Part shown: in pieces, positions 56,607 to 64,000 of the stretch
How the letters are laid out: every line of letters begins with the position of its first letter
Position numbering within the stretch: position 1 is the stretch's first letter
Assembly (NCBI GenBank): GCA_018296165.2
Contig: JACKQL020000055.1
Coordinates: 186,001-250,000, forward strand
Source: Termitomyces sp. T153
Lineage: Eukaryota > Basidiomycota > Agaricomycetes > Agaricales > Lyophyllaceae
Direction: 5' to 3'
DNA length: 64,000 nucleotides
Notes under the pieces: generated by a model
Databases searched by the model: none
Told to the model about the DNA's origin: nothing
The model's input: only the letters and a program-made list of their open reading frames with translations
Made by a program: the position numbers and the translations under genes

Positions 56607-58391
56607 TCAGGCTGACATCGATGACCGTTCCTTCATGCAACTTGGCATATGCAACAAATGGCCTCTCCTCTTTCTCAGAAAACAGGCATACAATATGCCC
56701 GCGACAAGCACCGCCACGGAACTCATCAGCACAGGATATCGGAATTGCTCTGGCCGAGCAAAAATCATCGTCATAATATATGATCCCAGTTCAAAAATGT
56801 TCTGGAAGGAAGCTTCAACCGAGGAAAAGGTGCCACGGTAATTCGACTCGACTTCCTGCAGATATCAAGATGAAATCAGAAAAGCCTGTTACCTCGGCTA
56901 CTCCACTTACTTCTTGTATAATGATTTGTACACTCAAATCGAATCCCCATAGACCGATTCGACTCGCAACAACTGCACAAATCAAAAATGAAGCACCCAC
57001 CAAGGGCTGTGAAGCATGCCAGAACAATGATGTTCCTATCAGGAGACATATGATCTGCCAGTTGATGAACCACATCGCCGCCCGCAGTGGCCCGATTCTC
57101 GCCATGACTTTGGGTGCAATCCACGTTGCAGACATTTCAAATAAAACAGAAAGTGTCCGAACGGTGCCTATACGAGGGGAATCATAACCAACTGTGAGCA
57201 GATAGGCAACCATTTGTCCGGCGAAGGAAAGAACAGTGAAGTACAAGATGGACAGAGAAAATGAAGCCGCAAAAGCTGGATGATGGTAATAGAAGCTGAG
57301 AGAGCCTAAGGTAGTCTGTTCGGCACCGGCAGGGTTAATTCTTGCGCTATTAGACATCCGTGGATTGATTTGCAGAGATGAAACATTGTAGTACACCTAG
57401 GTAAGATGTTCGATCAGAAGACAATCGGATTGATTCCAGATTCATAGACGAACCCTAGCGATTGCCCAATACTCGATCCCTACCGACATAACACTTAATG
57501 CCAGGCAAGCCATTATAGCCAGCTGTGTCGAGATTCCGTTGACCAAGGCAATTGCAAGCGGGCCCATGAGCTTACAAAAGAGGTCAATGCGGCGCATCTG
57601 CGAATTGAGGACTCAAGACATAGTCAATTTCATGCCAACAAATCCAATGAACGATTAAAGAACCTTTCAGTTCAAGGGTTGTGCTCTCTGCTACGACGAG
57701 GACCTTCAGTGTTGTATTAGAAAGTACAGCCATCAAGCGTAGAAAACAATATACTTGCCCAGTCTCTTTCAACCGCTACTGTGTTCATAACCGATCCAAG
57801 TTTCTCTATGCATGCTAGGAAAGTCAAGATACCAAGAATAGTAACCTTCAATCCTGGGGTATCTAAAATGCCTTTCATAAGAATCCAGAACCCAATGCAA
57901 GACACTGCTACGGCACAGCGCTGCATAACTGATCCGTAGAGTCCAAGAATTAACCATCACTATAACAGAAGGTTGCTTCAATCGATACGCTTACCAATCG
58001 ACTGTCTCACTACCCGTAAACGGTTTCCAGAATCGATATACTTCCCAATTGAGGGAGAAAATAAAATGGCGGCTGCAGTGCGTATCAAGGCATACGCCGA
58101 CGTTGGCAAAAGTGTTCCAGTATAAATTGACGTTACAAATAGGATAGCACCGAATTCAAACAATCTGGAATTCCACGTGGATAGAAAGTGAGAGATGTAG
58201 AGCAAATAGTGCAGTTTTTTGCCCCCAGCAGTCTCTGGGCCAATCTGCTGGGAACCATCTAAGTAAACCTGGCTAGTACCGTCAACGAGGTTGGACTGAG
58301 CAGGTTCAGATGGTGGCGATATTCTTTTTCTGGGAAGCAGAGGAGAACGTGCGTCCGGCGGCGCCTCTAGTTCTCCAGATTCAGAGTACAT
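56607..58391 (-). CDS. Ferroportin-family (SLC40A1-like) metal exporter
   Basis: Exports Fe(II) or related ions across a membrane. ATG at 58391 (MYSESGELEAPPDARSPLL). A hydrophilic N-terminus of about 60 residues precedes the ferroportin signature HYLLYISHFLSTWNSRLFEF, then YTGTLLPTSAYALIRTAAAI, PSIGKYIDSGNRLRVVRQSI, CAVAVSCIGFWILMKG, LACIEKLGSVMNTVAVERDW, MRRIDLFCKLMGPLAIAL, SLSILYFTVLSFAGQMVAYL, PRIGTVRTLSVLFEMSATW and GLWGFDLSVQIIIQE/EVES. The conserved MxRIDLxCKxxxP and ERDW motifs are present. About 11-12 transmembrane helices; about 500 residues in about eight exons. It ends MKERSSMSA. It lies head-to-head with nothing close; the tRNA is 220 bp upstream. Confidence 0.92.
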
Positions 58392-58614
58392 GATGGATGT
58401 TCTTATCGTGAAGGATGGCGGGCTATAATCGGAAGATCACATTGAATAAAACTTCCCATGAAAATCAGCTTACTTCCGTCCTGGTCCGTCGGTTATAACG
58501 CACAGCCATATCCAAAATTGGAAACCAAGCGAAGTGTTATGCATTTAATATTTAAGGTTCTTGATTTATACTCCACGAAAAGTAACAGAAAATAACAAAT
58601 ACGTCAGAAAAGTT

Positions 58615-58700
58615 GACCCCTACCCGATTTGAACGGATGACTTTGTGGAATTTCTAGCTGTAACTGGAATCACACACTCTGACCACTGAGCTAAGGGGTC
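58615..58700 (-). tRNA. tRNA-Trp (CCA) with a 14-nt intron
   Basis: On the minus strand: acceptor arms GACCCCT / AGGGGTC (7 bp), D-arm GCTC...GAGT with box A TAGCTCAGTGG, anticodon loop TTCCAG then a 14-nt intron and T38, stem TGTGA/CCACA (last pair A-C), variable AAGTC, T-arm ATCCG TTCAAAT CGGGT with box B. The anticodon is CCA. Length is 86 nt, 72 when mature without CCA. The RNA polymerase III terminator is not obvious. Confidence 0.88.
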
Positions 58701-58808
58701 GTTGAAAATCATTATAAAGGTGTCGTTACTATTATCAAACATCACATATGTACCGAGAAGAACATGAATTATACAGCTAGATGGCGAGAGTTATTTTCAA
58801 TGATATCC

Positions 58809-59704
58809 TTATTCGAAGATGAATCCTAATTCACCCTCATCACGATACCCCAAATTTATCGCCTCGACTTTCTCAGTCCAGGAGATCGTGTACACGTGCT
58901 GCTTCAGTTGTTCCGAATACAAACGGAACAAGGGAACACCTCCACATACAGAATCCCGGAGAAGATGTCCGACTACTCCTCTAGTTTTATAGCCCCAGTG
59001 TTGAACAGCTCGTTTGCACTCTGAAGGATATGGAGTGTACAACACATCCCACGTGTCACAATTGACGAGATAATACAGCGGTTTGGTGTTGAATTTGGGC
59101 TGTTCGAAGAAGTAGCCGATTGCACTGACCCCCCAGGGGTTAATTGAAAGGTGGAAGAAGGGTACTGCATCCCGTTGGTTGGAGCACTTGGCTGCACAAT
59201 AGAGTGGAGGACGGTGATGATGATGATGACGCAGGTGGGGTGATGCAGATGGACCGGATGTGCGATGTTGACCTGGCTGACCAGGTTGACCCGGTTGTCC
59301 TGGTTGTCCTGGTTGACCCGGTTGTCCCGGTTGTCCTGGTTGACCCGGTTGACCCGGTTGGCCTGGTTGGCCTGGTTGTCCTGGCTGCCCCGGAGCTCCA
59401 GATGTAAAACCATTAGGAGTGTTGGGCGCATTGGGCGCATTTGGCGCATTGCCGGGTGCTGGTGCGCTCGGCGGGTTTGGAGCACCAGGAAACCCAGGGA
59501 TGTTGGGCGGGTTAGGAGGGTTTGGTGGATTGGGAGGGTTGGGGACGTTGTAGCGACGTCCTCCCTGAACATTGGAAGGAGTGGCATTCACATCATATTG
59601 GATCTATATTGCAATGCTCAGAAAGGGAGGATAGATCATAACGAGTTACGCACTTCGATATTGCCGTGTCTCACAGACTTATGGTGGTACTGCGGAGTTG
59701 CCAT
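58809..59704 (-). CDS. Collagen-like (Gly-Gln-Pro repeats) protein with C-terminal DUF5648 domain
   Basis: Exons 59704-59654 and 59603-58809 (intron GTGCGT...ATATAG) join in frame to 281 residues. After a short start come proline/asparagine repeats (NPPNPPNPPNPPN), then APNAPNAPN and about 13 uninterrupted GQP triplets (59400-59270), the pattern of collagen-like triple helices. A His run (HHHHH) and a Cys-containing linker follow. The last 130 residues match DUF5648: FFHLSINPWGVSAIGYFFEQ, PLYYLVNCDTWDVLYT, VPLFRLYSEQLKQHVYT and AINLGYRDEGELGFIF, a repeat fold often found with peptidase, lectin or surface proteins. No signal peptide is seen. The function could be adhesive or structural; unknown. 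Confidence 0.82.
59275..59400 (-). repeat. 9-nt minisatellite coding (Gly-Gln-Pro)n
   Basis: Tandem 9-bp units of the GGTTGTCCT / GGTTGACCC type (plus strand), about 13 in a row. Likely length-variable between strains. It also opens long false ORFs on the other strand. Confidence 0.85.
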
Positions 59705-60465
59705 GGTGTTGACAAAGAAAAGCATTGAAGATAAGAAGTGTAATTTCATGTCTGGATCAGGGCATAGATCTGAAAGCTGTGACTACCTTTATACGTACGA
59801 AATGTGGGTCACGAACGGCTGAATTGTGGCGCTCGTGCCTCCTTTTCCGTGATATAGAGATACGTCATAGTTGAGCTCCGAAGCCCCACTTTCCAAATAG
59901 GGTCACGTTAAGCTGCGCCACCTTCAGCTAGTAAACAACCAAATGAAGGTAGGTCAGTTCGAAAGATATCTAGATGGGGAGTGGGCCGCCAAGGGAGTAT
60001 TTGATAGTTGTCATTCATATTCCATCTCCTATTAGACCAGCGGTATTAGAAGGAAACTTTTCGATAATCAGAGGTGGAAAGCAGATTTCAAGGAGTATCT
60101 AGTCCTTGAGTAGATACACATCGGTGAGCGATCATAATGGTCGCTCACCGCAATCGGCAAATATGATCCTCAGGATTGAAGAAACTACATACTTTTATTG
60201 TTGAAGAGATGAGACGATACGTGTTATTAGAGAGAAATGGAGACAAACATTCAGGTGTCGGAAGAGCTATTATTCCGCATGGAGTATCCTGAGCACTTCC
60301 AAAAGTGAGTGGTCCAATACCAGTACGATGAAAGGGCAGCAGGAATAACAAATAAATATTAATACTTCTATATGAATACGGTCGTCAGGAATGACTCTAA
60401 TTGTACTGTTGTCCAGGCGCTCACAAAACAGAAACAAAATGTTGGTAATCCTCGATACCCACTCG
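59705..60465. other. Intergenic
   Basis: No gene is supported. It contains a palindrome-like GGTGAGCGATCATAATGGTCGCTCACCG at about 60123-60150 (arms about 11 bp). Confidence 0.5.
60123..60149. other. Inverted repeat, possible terminator hairpin or protein site
   Basis: GGTGAGCGA-TCATAATGG-TCGCTCACC: 9-bp perfect arms, about 320 bp downstream of the Mios stop codon on its strand. Confidence 0.5.
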
Positions 60466-63400
60466 TCATATCTCTTCAGCACAGTGACAGTCGCAGTCAG
60501 CAACAGCGCACACATCATGGCCAAAACTTCCATCTTGCCCATTAAACCAAGCAATGATATGTGAGACGTGACCCCCATGCCGACATGTTTGACACATTAC
60601 AATGGTATCTTCCATAGTATCTGTGATGCGTTGTCATGCTCCGCACATATATAAGGATAATGGCGCAAACCTTTTGATGAATGGGTATGCAAGAGCTCTG
60701 CTTCACGAGCTTCATCTCGAACAATGGAAAGTGTCATCAAACAGATTGAGCATCTTGGCAGGGATCGATGGCAGTGGAAGCATGCAGTTGGCTGCACATA
60801 ATAATACTCCGTGAGTCTACGATTAACTGATAGTTCAAAACATACTCTTCCTGCTTGTTGGGCTTCACCAACTTCTGTACCACTAGATCCATCAGGAATG
60901 ACAGATTTGTTGCAATAGTGACATCGAATGATAACCTGTTTTGGAACCCAGTCGCCCACATTAACCGCACCTCCCTTGAGAGCGATTTGTCCTCTTTCGA
61001 TGTCAAACTCAACTCGGCGATGGAACATCTTGAAACCATCCAACAGGTCCCGGTAGCTCTCCACCCATCGTTCCACCCGCCTTTCCATCACAGATATACT
61101 CCTTATCTGATGCGGGTTGCGAGGAGGGTACACGAAAGATCCCATGATCGCCGCACTCTGGACGTCGCCTGTGCGATTGACAAATCCTTGAAGAATGTCC
61201 ATGCCCGCCTTGCTTGAAAGCCCAGGGATGATGATTGCGTCGATGTCGCCCCGATTTATGGCGCGATCCTGACATCGTCGGAGGTAGGAGGTCACGGCCT
61301 TATCATCAAGGAACTGGAAGGCCACAGCAAGCCTCTCTCGGAAGGGCAAAGCTTCTTCTTCTAAAACTTCAGACCAATCATTCAGTGCCAGGTGGGTGAG
61401 AATGGCGCGGAAGTAAGGATCTTGGAGTCGCACAATGAGCCGCTCGCAATGTTCTCGGAGCTCGGTCGTTTTGGGACCATGAGGGACGAGAGCCGCAATC
61501 GTGCCCGATAGCATACAATGCGACTCGTCTGAATTTCTATCATTAATTGCGGTCCGAGTGAACAGTGATTGAGGCTTCACCAGAACTCTTCATAAGTAGA
61601 GATATAGCTTTAGCATGTTGTTTAGTGAAAACAAGCCAGCACGCCACTTTGGATAACTCCCCTTGAGTTTCCCATCTGTCAAAGAAGAGTGAACATCCAT
61701 GAGTGGAGAAACAAATAAAAACTTACTTTTGGAGCACTTTTGTGAAGTCATCCTCTCTGAAAGTCCACCCGATTAGCTGCAATGCTACCTGTCTATGGAG
61801 CGCCTTTGACGTCGCAACAGGAGGTTTCCATGGACGATCTCTGCGCTCCACCAACGCTGTCAGTGCAGCGGAAAAATTCCCATATTGTTTGTCCACTGGT
61901 GGGTGAGACTCCCAGTGTTCAGAGAGATCGTAGTAGTTATTTGTTGAAACTAGGTTGGGGCCCTGGGTGACAGGAAGCGGTGTTATACCTTCCCATATAC
62001 CGAGAAGACCCTGGTAGGAGAAATCAAAGCCATGAAGTATGGGCTTAGGAATGCATAGGTATTCATAGGAATCTGCATGTAGCTAGTCATTATTGGACTT
62101 CGACTTATTAAATGGGGAGATCGATCGTACGAGATATCCATGCCCACAACTGAGCAAGAATTTGTGACCTGGCGTGATGTGGAGGATCGCATATCTGGAC
62201 GATATCCAAATTCTTTCTGGGCTGCAAGCCATACGTCTATCAGATTGCAAAATGCCTGAGGAGGAGAAGCCGTTACATCAAAAAGCCCATATCCTCTCAT
62301 CGCCCTCCTCTTCATAACCATCGAGATATCATCTTCCACAATCTGAGTGACCCCTGTCGCTCCAGTTGTTCGTCGACCTCCACTTAGACTATGATTTCGC
62401 GATACTTTTCCTTCGGTAGTATTCTCTAAAGAAAGACCCAATGCGCTCCCTTGCATCCTCTCCATCTCGTTTGCAGCAACATCGCCATGCAGGTGGGTCG
62501 TAGAAAGTCTCCTAGCCTCCAAAACTGAGAATGGTTCCCGGTCTCCTTGTCCGGATAGGAGGGTGTGTTGATCCGGCAACGGAGGCACAACTGGGTCTGA
62601 CTTTGATTTCTGCCTTCCGCGCAGAAGAGACTGTTCTCTTGATCGTGATCCAACCCTACTTGTACTTATAGCCCGTTCGAAAAGAGAGGTAGTGCTTTGT
62701 AGCATATCTTCGGGGACATCATCGTCTCGAGGGGCTTTGACGATGCGGTAAGAGGGCCCAGCGCCAACAGCTAAGTTACCTCGAGAGCTCCAGGCTGCGG
62801 GCTTTGGTGTGTCATAGATTGCATAAAGCTCTAGATCTCCGTCCTTGTTGACAACCATGATGTTCGTTGTGAGTGGGTGTCTAGTTCCGCTAGGGGAGAG
62901 AGCAAAGGACGAAAGAGGTCGAGCAAAAGTTTTGGCTAGAGAAAGTTTGAGAGTGCTAGATTACAGTGAGCGGCAAGGCTTACTCCTTCGCGTATCGGAT
63001 AAGATTAATCCATGGCTGTCTTGGTTACTCGGCGGCCCTTGATTGGCATGCGCCCCAGATGGCCATGTTAGATTGGCCCACGACCTTCTCCCTATTCTGA
63101 CGGAATCCTGTGTTCTACTTCCATTCAAGGGAGCATCGTCGTTGACGTCTATGACATTCCAGAGACGCACATATGACGCTTCTCTCTCCATGGAAGCGAG
63201 TAGACCACGACGTGTGCTTGAAAACTCTAAACCTGAGAAAATGGAATTTGGCTGTAGTTGTGCACCGTCGGCAGAAGCGTCTTTCTCCGTAAATGTGAGA
63301 TTGGGCGTTTGCAGCTTGCGGGTATCCCAGACGGTAATGACACCATCCCCGAAGCACGCTATGCGATGGGGGTCGAACAGATCGGTAGCTATTCCCTGTA

Positions 63401-64000
63401 CCTTAGATGCTGCATTGAGCGTTGTAGCTACAGGGCTACGGAGGTCGAAGAGGCGCAGCCAACGGTAAGATATCCCTGCGAGGAGTAGGGTAGTGGATTG
63501 CGGAAGGAATGACACAACTGATACGGTCTCCGTAGATGCATACTGTTGGAGAATGCGGTTGTCGGCCCCTCGGCCAATATCAGCTTGGGGAATGATAGGC
63601 TCCGGACGCAAAGGGCGTTTCACAACGTCATGATTCGAGGACTGGCCCAACGGTAAGGAAAGGGTAGCTGACACAGTATTAATGTCCCATAGAATCAAAC
63701 TACAATCCCCTCGTACTTTGTCGAATCCTGACGCGAGATAATTGGGGTCCACGGAGCAAAACGCCAAAGAATTGCAGGAACGTGAATTGCGCACATTGAG
63801 AGGAATACCCTGGCCACTTGACAGACTGTTGCTCCTCTGCGATACTCTGGATGCCTCCAGTCGAAGCAACTCAATCCTTCCACTCGAGTTTCCGACAGCT
63901 ACTAGGTCATCGAAGATGGGATCTGGAGACCAGGCGAGACACTGTAGTTCCTGTCACACAATGTGCGGGATATAGTATCCTCACTCACCTTCAAATGCTG
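60466..64000 (-). CDS. WD-repeat protein Mios / Sea4 (GATOR2/SEA complex), start beyond window
   Basis: The complex counters GATOR1/SEACIT and so promotes TORC1 signalling at the vacuole or lysosome. The first exons are off the right edge. From 63952 the reading is ELQCLAWSPDPIFDDLVAVG, then WD40 blades (LILWDINTVS, WLRLFDLRS, VITVWDTRK, YVRLWNVIDV), a long partly disordered middle (62858-61983), an alpha-solenoid (HWESHPPVDKQYGNFSAALT, VALQLIGWTF, ILTHLALNDWSEVLEEEALP) and the diagnostic C-terminal zinc-binding region: CHYCNKSVI, CFHCHRSLPRCSICLMTL and CQTCRHGGHVSHIIAWF, CAVADCDCHCAEEI, stop at 60466. Short introns, for example GTTTGC...CATCACAG before ATACTATGG. Over 900 residues are seen. 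Confidence 0.92.

Noticed and set aside
59265..59822. 185-codon plus-strand ORF
   Set aside because: Antisense to the GQP minisatellite (Leu/Thr/Arg/Trp periodic repeats).

Overview
The window is basidiomycete (Agaricomycete-type) fungal nuclear DNA. Genes are split by many short introns (about 45-80 bp, GTRNGT donors, CTRAY-like branch sites). Several families are typical of mushroom-forming fungi: a DUF6533 membrane protein, another 7-TM family, a CxC-type single-pass membrane protein and a large divergent G-alpha. I cannot name the species. All gene models are hand-made from the sequence; where exons are listed, reading frames were checked across the junctions.

Left part (1-21.4 kb): a nest of retroelements with almost no host sequence. 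The outermost readable layer is a decayed Ty3/gypsy chromovirus. Its integrase/chromodomain end (3887-4463, resuming 5611-5626 and 11740-11836) is broken by two insertions of one LTR family: a solo LTR (4469-5605, TSD CAGAT) and a complete 6.1-kb element (5627-11734, TSD CATAC). The complete element shows no gag, protease, reverse transcriptase or integrase. It does carry an intact three-exon gene on the opposite strand (9249-10379). Next come an inverted gypsy half-element (12.2-17.6 kb: RT, protease and gag remnants, minus strand) split by a 2-kb non-autonomous LTR element, another solo LTR, and a decayed Tad-like LINE. Copies fall into CpG-rich (younger) and CpG-depleted (older, stop-riddled) classes, as expected from cytosine methylation and deamination.

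Right part (22.5-64 kb): mostly single-copy host genes. In order: phospholipase C (-); a repeat-tailed single-pass membrane protein (+); a second LINE 3' end; a family 2 polysaccharide synthase-like glycosyltransferase (+); Xaa-Pro aminopeptidase with a long repetitive N-terminal extension (+); nucleolar GTPase Nog1 (-); a 7-TM protein (+); an F-box protein (+); a large G-alpha with a 9-nt microexon and no catalytic Gln (-); a DUF6533 7-TM protein (+); a securin-like protein (-); ferroportin (-); an intron-containing tRNA-Trp (-); a collagen-like/DUF5648 protein (-); and the C-terminal part of Mios/Sea4 of the GATOR2/SEA complex (-, start beyond the right edge).

The host genes do not form a pathway cluster. 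PLC, G-alpha and the 7-TM proteins are signalling-type; Nog1 acts in ribosome assembly; Mios in TORC1 nutrient signalling; ferroportin in metal export. The most unusual items are the antisense cargo gene inside the pol-less LTR element, the G-alpha switch II microexon with Q-to-A change, the aminopeptidase fusion and the collagen/DUF5648 fusion.
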